Assembly: GCA_008704415.1 (NCBI GenBank)
Contig: VXIS01000403.1
Location: forward strand, 1-37,966
Length of the DNA: 37,966 nt
Origin: Sphaerosporella brunnea
Lineage: Eukaryota > Ascomycota > Pezizomycetes > Pezizales > Pyronemataceae
Direction of reading: 5' to 3'
Numbering within the stretch: position 1 is the first letter of the stretch; each line of letters begins with the position of its first letter. Below, one piece after another: positions 9,249 to 19,878 of the stretch. Position numbers and translations under genes: made by a program. Under the pieces are notes generated by a model. It had not been told where the DNA came from, did not search any database, and was given only the letters and a program-made list of their open reading frames with translations.

Positions 9249-10600
9249 ATGGCTCAAAAGAAGCGAGATGCAAGGGCAACCAGCTCTGAGTCAGAGTCGG
9301 AGCAGCGCATGACCGACAAGGAGGAGGAGGAGGAGGAAGAGGAGGAGGAGGAGGAGGAGGAAGCGGTTCCAACTCAGAGTACTAGGAGGAAGGAGAAGGG
9401 AAGGGCTATCGAGAAGGGGGCAGGGAAGGGAGCCAAGCAGAAGGGGGTAGGGAAGGCAGCCAAGCAGAAGGGGACCGGGAAGGTGGGAAAGAAGGTGGCG
9501 GGTGATCATGATGAGAATATGGAGAAGAGTGGGAATGCCTCATGGACCGATGATATGACAACTACGCTGGTGCGAAAGATGCTCGACATGAAGCGCGCCG
9601 GTCGGCAGTCCAACAATGAGTGGAAGAAAGGTGCATGGAGTGAAGCATGCAAGACCCTCAACAAGCGCTACGGTTTGTCTTTCACAACAGATAAACTCAA
9701 GAATAAAATGAACTCTGTATGGCCAGTCTGAACCTTCGTTTCCTATAACTTTCTAGTAACAACTGGCAGTTACGCAAAGATTGGGTTAACTTCCGTGCAC
9801 TTACACAGCTGAGTGGGTTTGGATATGACGGTGAAGTCCTTACATGCCCGGACGATGTGTGGACGAGTTATGTGCAGAAGCACCCCGGTGGGGCAAAATT
9901 CAAAAAGCACAGGTTGTAGCTTTATGACGAGCTGGACGAGCTGGACGAGCTTTACCGCGCAGCTACTGCCACTGGCGCATACGCACGCAAGGCTGCAAGC
10001 ATGGTTTATTCTCCTACCATTAAGAACGCCAACAAAACACCATCCCCAACGCCATCGCTACAGCTATTATCCAGTTCTGAACCTGGTGTCGAGTCAGAGT
10101 CGTCCGAATCTGAACCAGTACACTCGGCAACACATCGAGCCACTGGCAAGCGCATGCAACATGATGCTGACAGCTCCAGTGATGGTGCAGCAAGTCCACG
10201 CAAAAAGAAGCCTCGCAAAGAGAAGAAGTCTGGTGTCGGTAGTCAGACTAGCCTGAAGACTCGCACCTCCACCACAAAGCCATCAACGTCGTCGAAAGAT
10301 ATCAAAACACGTACGGAGCGTAGCGGAAAGGAGAAGACTGCAGGCAAGCAGTTAGCAGACTCAATAGGAGAAGTTGCGGCAGTCAGCTGGCAGGTAGACT
10401 TTCGTTTGGAGCACGCTATTGAGCTTTTCACTGCGGATTATCATGATATGTTTTCTCCACAGGAACGCTATGTGGCCGCCAATATATTAGGCGATGAAAA
10501 AAATGCGCGCATCTTTGTCTTGTTGGCAACAGATGATCGCGATTACTGGATCAAGGAAATGATTGAAGCAGCGATGCCACAGCATTGCAGTTCTAAGTAG
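9249..10600 (+). pseudogene. Harbinger Myb/SANT-like DNA-binding protein (one in-frame stop)
   Basis: Exons 9249-9716 and 9770-10600, intron 9717-9769 (53 nt, GTATGG...GGCAG). The N-terminus is Ser/Glu-rich with a run of about 15 Glu (GAG repeats near 9322-9360), then Lys/Gly-rich repeats. The SANT-like domain starts at SWTDDMTTTLVRKMLDMKRA and continues over the intron as LKNKMNSLRKDWVNFRAL, then SGFGYDGEVLTCPDDVWTSY and the YDELDELYRA motif typical of the Myb/SANT partner of Harbinger transposases. A TAG at 9917-9919 stands exactly where a residue is expected just before LYDELDEL; the frame is otherwise open for another 226 codons. In this superfamily the Myb protein helps the transposase enter the nucleus and bind the ends. 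One CAG-to-TAG change would explain the break. Confidence 0.85.
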
Positions 10601-10766
10601 GAGACATGTTCACATTGTATACTAGTATTTACATTGTTAACCCTTATTGCCTTGATGTCTTGTAGCTTTCCCGCTGCTTCCACATTGCCTCTGCAATACC
10701 ATTTCGCCAACTCTTGCTATCTGCACTCTCGGCGGCTCGAGTGTCGTTGCCCGTCCGAATAAGCTA

Positions 10767-11900
10767 TCAAAGTGCCTGCTCTCGACGTTCCGCTTGCTGG
10801 TTTCTTTCCTTGTCGGCTTTGTGATAGTATTTGTCCTCTTGGCCACCCATACGTCGTCGAATAAAATTGTGCAAGGCCGTCAAAGCGTATATAATCTTGG
10901 CTTGGGTGTCGAGCGAATATTGAAGCCGCTTTGCGAGGATTTGGAAGCGGTGTTTAAGTACGCCAAAGATTCCCTCTATGACGTTTCTCATCTGCAAATG
11001 ACGAAGATTAAACAGCTCCTCTGCGTTTGTGGGTTGTAACTTTGATAAGGCCGGTTCCCGCAAGTGATATCGAACCCCTCGAAACGGTACGAGCAATGTT
11101 TTTTACAAAGCGTATCCTGCGTCTGCAAGGTAATATTTACCCTCTGGTACTTCAAATTTCCAGTCAAACGACTCCTGGTACACTGTTCCATCTGCCGCAG
11201 AGCATTCATATCCTGGTAAAACATATAGGAAGTACATATTGAAGTTACAGACTGCCATTACGTTTTGCGACAGGTAGCCTTTTCGATTGCGATACGGATC
11301 CTCCTTCTTCTCTGGAACCATCGATGATATGTGTGTTCCATCCACCGCTCCCAATGCGTTTTCAAAGAACGGAAAAAATCGAGAGTTTGTGCGGTGACGT
11401 TTCGGTAGCTCAAGGCCTCCTTTCGTGTACAATGAGACTTCAACTTTGTGGAGCTTCAGCAAGGCATTTAGCACTCGGTGAAAGTGACTATAAGTATGAG
11501 GTTAGTTCATTGTCTTCTACATTTGACATAGAATTGCTTACCGGGTTATCGTTTCTCCACTATGTTGAAAACGTTCTTGTGCATCGCGGTTTGATGCTCC
11601 CCTTCCCACAATGTACAGAAAGGTTTCCACTTCCTCCTCCACGGTGAAGTTGGAATCCCCAGTTGCATCTTCCAGCGTGGTATTTTCACGTAGCCAAGTA
11701 CAGAGGTCTTCAAATATATTGATCGGCATTCGAAACACCTCATACACGCGTCTTTGATGGCCATTCCGTAGTTTTTTAATATACTCGGCTCCCGTCAGCT
11801 TGGAGGTACGACATGGATCTTTATTGTACATCCAAGCCACTTCTTGTGCGGCTGCTACAGCCATCTGACGGAGAAAGCGCGTGTTTAAAAGCGACGACAT
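10767..11900 (-). pseudogene. Harbinger DDE transposase (one in-frame stop)
   Basis: Exons 11900-11542 and 11487-10767, intron 11541-11488 (54 nt, GTAAGC...TTATAG); 360 codons with the terminator. The splice restores GETITRHFHRVLNALLK, a conserved helix. Catalytic residues are all present: D in ALGAVDGTHIS, D in YYLADAGYAL, E in NVIEGIFGVLKHRFQIL (DDE_Tnp_4 type nuclease). A single TAA at 11103-11105 follows DAGYAL; six bases later the same frame continues LLVPFRGVRYHLRE, the expected sequence. Apart from this stop the gene looks intact and normal in length for the family. CAA-to-TAA is the simplest origin. No frameshift was seen. Confidence 0.88.
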
Positions 11901-12251
11901 TTTTTTTTCGGTGGCGGACTAAGCGCAGCGTAGGGTTGACAGTGAGAGCATAACGGCGTTGAATTGTACGCAATTTTGGTGGTGGATGATAGGCGGGCGG
12001 TATTGTGGTGGGTGGTCTTGACGCGTGGGCGGGGTTGTGGTGGATGATGGACAGGCTGGGAATCGTGCGAAAACTCACAAAAAAACAGCTCGGACCTGTT
12101 TTTTTTTTGTCAAGTTTTTTGACAAAAATTCACGTTGAAACGTCAGTTTTTGTCATTGTGGGGTGAGTTGCCAAACGGTGGTGGCGGCTCGGTTTTGATC
12201 ACCATAGTTTTCATCCGAAATCTGACGAAAACACGAGGGTTTTCCAGGTCG
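11901..12251. other. Harbinger right subterminal region
   Basis: Non-coding, with a T run and a small hairpin whose arms are TTTGTCAA and TTGACAAA (about 12106-12126). It is the promoter side of the transposase gene. A copy of GCCAAACGG occurs at about 12170, an internal partial repeat of the terminus. Confidence 0.6.
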
Positions 12252-12263
12252 CCAAACGGGGCC
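12252..12263 (-). repeat. Harbinger right terminal inverted repeat
   Basis: CCAAACGGGGCC, the exact reverse complement of 8736-8747, followed by TTA. The last C is also the first base of the target site used by the neighbouring solo LTR. Confidence 0.88.
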
Positions 12264-12267
12264 TTAG

Positions 12268-13087
12268 TGTAACGAGGCTCTGTCTACCAGAGTGTCGTGG
12301 AATGGAACTCGTGACCTTGGGGAAAAGCAAGGCAAAATCCTAAACAATAGAATTTTAAGGGCTATCTTGTCGGGTGGACACTAATGGTTCTTGTTGCTGA
12401 AGATAAAGGGGTTCTCTCGGCGGAAGCAATCCTACTTATAGTAGAACGCCGCTCCAGAGACTACCGTCTCCCTGAGTAATACTCAGCCTTCACTCCTTGC
12501 TGGCTTTCCGACAGTCTCTACGACTGCGGGCGTCAAGGCGCGCACAGAGATCGCCCCACCTTCCTATGACTCACTCTTTGATTCCAAATCATGAGTCATA
12601 GACATGGGTCGCACCCGGATACCCCGCTCCGTAAGCGTTGTATTCTCGTGTTGCAGGAAGATGCTCAGCCCTATTGGCTCCATCTCCCGATCTTCTGCGT
12701 CGCATGCCCTACGCAACAACCACACTTACTATGGAGGTTCTAGGCCGAGTGATTCTTCCCTTTTTCGGCTCTACGCCTTCCGGTTGATCACTCCTGACCC
12801 CTCCGATCGTCAGGCTAGTTCCTGGAACAGGCAGGTCAACGAAGATATCTCGGAAGAGCTCTAACAATAGCCTATACTATTGTCATCTCCGAACCGGATG
12901 CTCTTCCCAGGTAGCGTCCTACCTGAGACACCCGATCTCCGAGTTCTTCCATAGCGTCACTCAAGCTAGCTACTATGATCCGGAGCCACCCGGCTATCAC
13001 GTGCCCTCGAGGCGATCACTATGCAGACTCTATTCTATTCCCTAGCTGACTACTTAGAGTACATGTCATGTGACCATACCCGTGACA
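12268..13087. mobile_element. Solo LTR (family A), complete
   Basis: The 820-bp sequence starts TGTAACG and ends CGTGACA, inverted termini with one mismatch. It is bounded by CTTAG (12263-12267) and CTTAA (13088-13092), a 5-bp target duplication with one difference. No internal retroelement domains adjoin it, so it is the product of LTR-LTR recombination or an isolated LTR. Its last 537 bp match 1-539 of the window. It inserted 4 bp outside the Harbinger end and therefore arrived after it or split its flank. Confidence 0.82.
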
Positions 13088-14304
13088 CTTAAGTAGTTCT
13101 TTTCAATATGGAATCAGCACTCGTTAGAATTGTTTTGTGTGTGCAGTGTTCTGTCAATATAATTTTTACATCCTGGAAAGATCCTGCGTTCTGATCTATC
13201 GGTGTTCAAAATGTATACGTGGTGTGGAGTCTGTGGTATTCTTGAGAATCTGGTCATCTGACTAATCGAAAATATTGATCTATTTTTCCAGGGAGTAATT
13301 TACCAGGGTTGTTCCATACTGTATATTTCCCATGCAAAGGGGGGTAAAAGCTCGTCCGAAATTCTGCTTAGAGTAGAATTTTCGAAACCATGATTTCTAG
13401 CATATTAAAAGTTGTCTTTTGTGGTACGCCGAACACTGGTACTACCTTAGGGTTGAATGTTGGAACTATTTAACTCAAAATCACACCCCGAGTAAGTACC
13501 TACACGTAAATAGGGATTTCGAGCGGTGACTGCTTCCCGGTTAGCTAGGATGAATGTTTAGAGCTTGACGGAACCTTGGTGAAGCTGTATAGTCCTGGAG
13601 TGAGAGATGCGGTATGGGTATGGGTTGGTCGTGACAAATTGCATATGTACTTAGGTAAGAAGAATGTAACTTAAGTTTGGCGCAAGATTCAACTTTGGGC
13701 CTGTTTGGCATCACCAATATTGAACTTTCAGAATGCAAGAATGAGTGTGAATATTGCAATGTTGGAAAAGCTGGTATATCTTCGCAACTTCATCCACAAA
13801 ATCAACTTCAGTTCAGACACGGTTTGCAGGATGTTTCAGGTGGCACGATCACGATCTTAGATAACTAACCTACAGTTATCTTATCACAATCTTATCGATC
13901 AATCAATCGCCCTCGATTTACTCTACTGCGCGGCTCAAGTCGCAGAAAAATCGAACAGCTGATCACGGGGCCGCACACTCACCTCCTACTTCCTACCATA
14001 CTACTTTACATATTACTACTTCTCCGTAAGCCTCTGGACATCCGTCCGGGCCAGTTTGTCTGTCTGCCTGCGATCACCCTGATCCCTGGAACATTCATCC
14101 ACCACCCCCCCCAGCTTGCAAGGTGTCGTCGCCAAAAGCCAAAACAGCCGCATCACCAGCACCACACCTCAGGATTCCAACCCGCTTCAACTTTGCTCGT
14201 CCTTCTCCCCTTGCAACCCACACCTCCCCGCATTAGAGAAGAGACACGCGACCCATTCTAATCTCATCCCTTTCCACCATTCCGATCTTAGAATCCCACT
14301 CAGG
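13088..14304. other. Non-coding interval and NOT2 promoter/5' UTR
   Basis: The first 800 bp are AT-rich without recognisable coding sequence. From about 13880 the sequence becomes CT/CA-rich, consistent with the NOT2 promoter and leader. A palindrome-like GATAACTAACCTACAGTTATC lies near 13859. I see no other feature. Confidence 0.5.
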
Positions 14305-16371
14305 ATGAACCGTCAAGGTTTGCCTTCCCCCGCCAGCCAGCATATCCTCCACTCCTCGCCCTCCCCACCCAAACACAAACCGTTCGCCGAGAAGAACACT
14401 TAGCTGATCGTGGCACTCACCATCGCCGCGCATTGCAGGCCCAGCACATAGACCGATGGGATTGGCATCATTCACCCCAGCAACATCCGCTGCCGGTCGC
14501 GGTGCGCTCACCAACGGCAAACTAGGTTTGCTCCCCGCTACCACCGCCACTGCCGCCATGCTCGTCGTCTGAAGCTCCCTGCGAGTTGTCGGTGGGCTGT
14601 ATTTTTCTCGCTGTCACGGGACCAGACCAACTGATGTAATGCTGCGAGTTGCAGGAGGATGGTCCGGCGCTCCCCCACCAGGCGTGCCGACCCCCGGAAA
14701 CCGTACTTTCTCGCAGAGTGTCGGAGGACTGAGCCAACCCAGCACACCGTTAGATATAAAGTTCGTCCACACGCGTACTTCGAGCGCCCATTTTTTGCTA
14801 TTACAGGTAGCTAACGCCGGACTTTCGGGGGAGACAGCGAGTTTCCTGTTCTCGGCGGCCCACCCCAAACCAACCCCGCTGCCGCATGGAGCCGGCTAAA
14901 TACCCAAAGCCCTTCGAATCGTGGGCTACCGCAGCAACAGCAGCAGCAGCCTCCACCATCGAGCCAACACGCACAACATCTACAGCCCCCGCAGTCACAG
15001 CATGATGGCTTCCCCGGCGGTCAGAAAGACGTTTATGCTGGCATGGACGACTATAGGATAGGTGGCGGGGGCGGGCAGGTGCAAGGTCAGAATCAGAGCC
15101 AAGGTGGTCAATTGCAAGGGGAGGACTTCCCCGCGTTGCCCCGGACGCAGACGGGCAGCTTAGGAGGAGGGCTAGGGGACGGTAGTCTCAATAGTATGGG
15201 TCAGCGGCAAGGAATGGCGAGCAGGCTTACGCCCCAGTTGGATGGAATGATGGGACAGCAACAGGCTGGCACGCCATCTGGAGACGTCGAAAAGAAGGTT
15301 GGAAGCTCTTTGATGCGGCCCTAGTCGGCAATTGTCGGCGGACAGATCTGACTGGAAGCATTGGAATCTGACTGACATACCCGACGTAGACCATTCTGAA
15401 GCCCGGCATCATCAACGGCGCCCCGGGCTTAAGCAGCAATCCCTCATCAACTCTTCCGCTAGGCGCGCAGCAACAGCAACCATCACGACCGTCACCAGCA
15501 CCAGGACTCACACATCCCAGCCAACAACAGCAACAGACCCAGCAATCGCTGGGTGCAAAAGTGGGGACAACGAATGGTGACAGTCCCGCACAGAGTCAAT
15601 TTGGCGGGCCATCACACTCTGTGTCAGAGGATGAGCGATTCAGCCTAACCGGCTTGTTTTCGGCGATGCGCAGTGACGCCGGCGAAGGTACTTCTCTGGC
15701 GAAGGGACAGGACTTGATGATGCTAGGCCTGGATATCAACTCTCAAGAGTGAGCATATTCGTTTGCATACGGTAAGGGAAGGTTGGCTGACACGCCAGTA
15801 GACCGCTGTGGCCGACGTTCGCTTCGCCATTCACTGAGCTAGAAGCTACAGCTGTGGAACCCGAGTTCCACCTACCGAATTGCTACACAGTTGTCAATAC
15901 CCAACCTGTCCACTCCAAGATTGGAAGCTTCTCCGACGAGACGCTGTTCTTCATCTTCTACACCATGCCTCGGGATATCATGCAGGAAGTTGTGGTCGCC
16001 GAACTGTAAGGACATCGCCGAATCTGGACGCGTTGGGATTTTGTAGGTTGACACATTGAATGCAGTGCGGCTAGGAACTGGCGATATCACATGTGTCACA
16101 GGCTGTGGATGACTAAGGACCCTACCGCGCAGGTTGAGCAATTCTCGGAAACAGCGGAGAGGGGTTTCTATGTGTTTTTTGACCCAACTACGTGGGAACG
16201 AGTCAAGGTGGATCATGAGCGCCAACCGCATGGTCCCAGAAATTTGGAGGGCTGACGGTTTTGTAGAAGGAAATAGTCCTGGAGTATTCCCATCTCGACC
16301 CTCGGACGACAGGCACATACATCGGCGGCATTAACACGGGAGTCGGACCACTGGCGGGTTTGGGGGCATAA
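14305..16371 (+). CDS. not2: CCR4-NOT complex subunit NOT2 (eight exons)
   Basis: Exons: 14305-14317, 14439-14525, 14655-14760, 14838-15297, 15390-15748, 15802-16005, 16066-16207, 16267-16371; 491 aa. The N-terminal half is Gly/Gln/Pro-rich and carries the two conserved NOT2 motifs STPLDINEFPVLGG (restored by splicing 14760 to 14838) and GEDFPALPRTQTG. The NOT2/3/5 C-terminal domain (about 313-480) contains ERFSLTGLFSAMR, PLWPTFASPF, SKIGSFSDETLFFIFYTMP, RNWRYHMCHRLWMTKDP and RGFYVFFDPTTWERVK, then KEIVLEYSHLD. NOT2 binds NOT1 and NOT3/5 in the deadenylase that shortens poly(A) tails. The first three exons are the weakest part: they rest on phase-matched GTTTGC donors and on sequence character. 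The C-terminal five exons are firm. Confidence 0.88.
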
Positions 16372-17460
16372 TGATAATTCTTCATGGGCGATTGTGTTGG
16401 AAAAGGCGTCAACGTACATTTGATTTGAAATTACTGGGCGTCCCTTTTTACCCCTCCATCCTCTATTCTTCACCATTCGCACGGGCTGATGGTTTAGACG
16501 CTTGGGGGAGTCTGATAGTTGGTTTCTTCTTCGTTGCTGTTGTCACTTATTCATTGGCGCACGTCTGGTTTGTATCTCATTGAGGTGTTCTACGGGTTAC
16601 TTAGGAGTGTCTGTTGGAATGCAAAACGGAACGTGTGGCGTTTCAAGATCCAGCAGTGTGATGAAGGTTTTTTTCAGTGGGATATGTGCTGATCATGGGG
16701 ACGTGAGGTGTCGCACATGCGAAGATGGGAATTTTATCCAGCGTTTACTATGGTCTGCCTTTACTTGGTCTTATATCTAGCTGTTGCTGCAGGTGATAGT
16801 TTTGTCTGCACAAAGAATGTCGATGGTGGATTAGCTGGACCTCCTCATGCTGGACCCTGAGATCTCACAGGCCACTCGAACAGTAAGCATGCATCTTTGT
16901 AGGTCTTGGCCTGCGCTCGTGCTGCGCTCGATCCGACGGGCTTCCGGCCGGAATTCCGCAGCCGAAGGACGGTTTGCCGAAGAGCTCATCCATGACACTT
17001 AATTGAGCGGGCTGGGGCATTGTGGGGAAGTCCGACACGATAGCGGGCGGAGTTGGATAACTAGAGTACATGTATGGACATTCATATTCTCTCGACTCGA
17101 CCGAGAGGTCATAGACTCATAGATACGGTGTCAGCTGAATCTCTCGGAGTATCGATGTGGCGATTGAAAACCATCCACAAATCCATATCTATATCTCTCA
17201 TCTGCCACGGCATCCCCTTCTTCTTCTGCTTCTTCTTTGCCTCTTGCAACGCTCAAAAACATCCCCATCACCACCCGGAGATAGCGCAGCCTGAGAAATA
17301 TCTGGGGGAGAAGACTAGGGCTTGGTCCGTGCACGATTTCCTTGTTAGGGTCTTGTCCCCAGATTTCTTCCATATGTAAGCTTGACTCAACGCAAACCAA
17401 CCGCGACACGAGAAACGCCCATCCCAACAAACCCAACCTCTATTTGTCAATTGACATACC
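16372..17460. other. Intergenic interval, no gene seen
   Basis: The T-rich stretch after NOT2 is probably its 3' UTR and terminator. A 68-codon minus-strand frame (16865-17071) has no recognisable motif. The 200 bp before 17461 are CA/CT-rich leader-like DNA. Confidence 0.5.
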
Positions 17461-18614
17461 ATGTCAGTGCCTCCAAAACCCTTTCCGTTTGCCAACACAC
17501 CGCCCGTCATGGAAAAGCCTACCAAAACAACGTCGCTACCGTCACCAGAATCACCAGCCCCTCGAGTGACGGGAAGCTCCAAGTTACTGCAGAGAGTCGG
17601 TGCGGATGTGGCCAGTGCTGGTGCAGCCACAATGCTGATTGCGCCTGGTAAATTTTGCTACTGAAGAACTGCGAGAAATGGCGGACTAATTGGTGATGTT
17701 GCTTCGCAAAAGTTATCTGCTTGATTGATAGGTATGATTCAGCCTTTTTTTTTTTTTTTTTTTTTTTGTGGGGATGCGATGAGCTCGGAGCTGAAGTGTG
17801 GGGTGTGTGTTGATATATCACGATGACTGACTAACGTGCCAAACTGCGCAGGAGCATCATGGAGAATGCATCCGGAAAGACGAAATCTGTGCTTGAGAGC
17901 GCGACTAACTCCCTCAAGACCATCTTGACAAAACCCCACCGGTTCTTCTTTTCGAAACCGTTTGCGTTGATATATGTGAGTGCATTCACTGTGATTCCAT
18001 GTGAGGAGGTCGAATGTGGAATGGGACAAGAAGGGCTGACGTGGAGGGTGAAGATGACGTATTTCGGCACATACATGACCGCCAACACCATCGATACAGC
18101 AAGCGCGGTACGGACGGGCGCGGACATCAAGACTGTCACCAGCGGCACGGAGAAGTTCATTGCGACGTCAACTGCAAATATGTCATTGGGCCTGATCAAG
18201 GACCGCAACTTTGCGCGTATGTTTGGGACCGGCAGCCCTCGCCCCGTGCCGCTGCCGAGCTTTGTACTCTTCTCGCTCCGTGACGCCATGACGATTGCTT
18301 TCTCGTTCAACGTACCCGCGAAGCTAGCTCCGCTCATGCCGAATACTCCCATAATGTCGTCGGAAAGTCTCGCACAGTTCCTCAGCCCCGTGAGCTGTCA
18401 GATCCTCAGTACTCCTCTACACTTGTACGGTCTCGATTTGTACAACCGCGGGAACGGCGTGAACTGGAAGCAAAGGCTGAAAGCTGTCCGGTCGAACTAC
18501 TTGCAGAGTACGCTGGCGAGGATGTGTAGGATCATTCCGGCGTTTGGATTTGGAGGCGTTACGAATACGAAGGTGCGAAGGCGCCTGCTGGAGAAGATTG
18601 AGAACGCTGCATAA
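17461..18614 (+). CDS. Conserved fungal membrane-type protein, function unknown
   Basis: Exons 17461-17647, 17713-17731, 17852-17975, 18054-18614; 296 aa. I do not know its function; the wording resembles a conserved fungal family annotated as unknown, probably mitochondrial. The 19-nt exon 2 is required: it joins LIAP to VICLIDR and then SIMENASGK, restoring both phase and a plausible hydrophobic segment. Other conserved-looking parts are KPHRFFFSKPFALIY, TYFGTYMTANTIDTASAV, GTEKFIATSTANMSLGLIKD, RPVPLPSFVLFSLRD and LSPVSCQILSTPLHLYGLDL. Several hydrophobic stretches suggest membrane insertion; the first 45 residues are Pro/Ser/Lys-rich and could target mitochondria (inference). Intron 2 holds a 23-base T run. 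Intron 3 (78 nt) is a multiple of three with no stop. Confidence 0.8.
17745..17767. repeat. T23 homopolymer inside an intron
   Basis: A 23-base T run within intron 2 (17732-17851) of the unknown membrane-protein gene, right after the microexon's donor site. Its length is probably variable. Confidence 0.9.
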
Positions 18615-19214
18615 GAAGATACATGGATAGGGTATTCGGCGTGGGCATACACAAGGCTTTCATGGTGCGAGATTTCGATTTGTGTGCATGGCGGGACGGC
18701 TAGTCAGAAGGTTCTACATACTATACGGAAAGGCGTTTTTTTTTTTTTTTTTTTTTTTTCCTCCTTAGTGTTTCTGCCGGGTCGCTCATGGACTTGCCAT
18801 AGGTATAAGTGGGTACCATAATTTTCTTCGGGTTTTGTTGGCTCGGGTTAGAATCATTCTGGTTTGCGGCGGTCGTGCTTGTGGGCGCGCAGGACATAGA
18901 GTTAGACTGGAGATTGGATGTGTGTACATAGAAGAACATTATATGTAGGAAGGATTGATTGATCGATAGAAACAAAAAGGCTGTGTTTTGCGTTTTTTTT
19001 TTTTTTGTTTTTCGCGGATCACTAAATGTCACTCCACACCAAGCCAGGGTCCCCCATGACGCGGCGAGGAAGATGTCGCGTCGAGTCGCGCGCGTCGTTC
19101 ACAAGGAGCCGCAATGCAGCCGAACCCCTCTCTTACAACCCAGCTGCCCCCTTCCCCCCCATCGCACTCCAGTCAACAAACTACTTCTACTACCACCACC
19201 AGCCCACCGTAACG
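18615..19214. other. Intergenic interval with T24 run; SAP30 leader
   Basis: The interval has a 24-base T run at 18736-18759 and a T13 near 18993. The frame is open from an ATG at 19026 into the SAP30-like gene, but the conserved protein start is at 19215. No separate gene seen. Confidence 0.55.
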
Positions 19215-19878
19215 ATGCCGCCTGCCCGCGCTCGCAATACCGACTCCGACGGCTCCGGCCCCGCTCCTGCCGCCTCCAACAAAAATGACAAGCGGCGACC
19301 AGCAGCTTCCCACATCCCGCCGCCCTCTCTCGAAAAGCAAGCCAGCACAGGCAGCGTGAACGCCAACGGAGCGCATGCGCACGAAGGGATCGAAGGGGTG
19401 CTCTTTCCCACCACCCCCCAATCCCCGAACCGACGACGACTGACAACACAACAACAGATGGGTTGGGACGACATACCGCTTTCAGTACTACACAACTACC
19501 GCCACGCATACCGGCTACCGGTACCCAGCGCGTCCAGCAGCTACCGCGGCATCGTGCTCTCGGCCGGAATCGGCAAGCGGACGCCGAGCGCAGCCGGCGG
19601 CTCCTCCCCGTCGTCGTTGCGGCGGCGGCGGCTGTGCGCGCGCTCCTCGCGTGACGCCCTTGCTACCGCCGTCAGGAAGAACTTCAACGCCCAGCCGATA
19701 CAGGAGAACGAAGTCATCGTTAACTTTTTGTATACCGTCAAGAATCAAGGTGATTGATTTCTACCCTCCTCGTTCCGTTTTACTAGTTTGGCGGGGGAGG
19801 GGGAAAAGCGCTGACGCAGAGGGAGAGGGAGCAGATAAGGAGTTCCGATTGAAATTTCCGCCGCCGCCTGCGAAGTAA
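19215..19878 (+). CDS. SAP30-like Sin3-binding protein
   Basis: Exons 19215-19749 and 19835-19878, intron 19750-19834 (85 nt, GTGATT...GAGCAG); 192 aa. The start at 19215 was chosen over the in-frame ATG at 19026 because MPPARARNTD resembles the conserved start of fungal homologs. The Sin3-binding domain of SAP30 occupies about residues 82-186: WDDIPLSVLHNYRHAYRLPV, SAGIGKRTPS, LATAVRKNFNAQPIQENEVI and VNFLYTVKNQ, with the second exon adding DKEFRLKFPPPPAK. Such proteins bridge Sin3 to the Rpd3 histone deacetylase complex and act in the nucleus. The segment between VLSAGIGK and DALATAV is unusually Arg/Ser-rich. The family call is firm; the exact ortholog is inferred. Confidence 0.87.

Larger units (their letters stand above)
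8736..12263. mobile_element. PIF/Harbinger DNA transposon with both genes
   Basis: Terminal inverted repeats GGCCCCGTTTGG (8736-8747) and CCAAACGGGGCC (12252-12263) bound a 3,528-bp element. The flanking trinucleotides are CTA (8733-8735) and TTA (12264-12266), fitting the 3-bp TWA-type duplication of this superfamily with one later change. Inside, a Myb/SANT-like gene (+) and a DDE transposase gene (-) converge, the standard two-gene layout of PIF/Harbinger elements. Each gene has one intron of about 53 nt and one in-frame stop. The rest is 5' subterminal repeat DNA (8748-9248), a 166-bp gap between the gene ends, and a right subterminal region (11901-12251). Confidence 0.9.

Noticed and set aside
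8736..12263. A domesticated Harbinger-derived host gene
   Set aside because: Terminal repeats and both transposon genes are still linked and both have stops, so decay explains it better than domestication.
12604..12864. An 86-codon frame inside the solo LTR, with a counterpart at 54-239
   Set aside because: It lies wholly within LTR sequence, is not preserved at the same length between copies and matches no protein family.
16865..17071. A 68-codon minus-strand frame between NOT2 and the unknown membrane-protein gene
   Set aside because: No motif, no splice partners and no promoter-like context recognised.
17713..17851. A 10-nt internal exon at 17733-17742 with a GC donor
   Set aside because: It keeps phase but gives a poor sequence (GMIQ) and a non-consensus donor; the 19-nt exon at 17713-17731 fits much better.
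19026..19214. Upstream ATG extending the SAP30-like protein by 63 residues
   Set aside because: The extension has no conservation-like sequence, while MPPARARN at 19215 resembles the start of fungal homologs. A longer isoform cannot be excluded.
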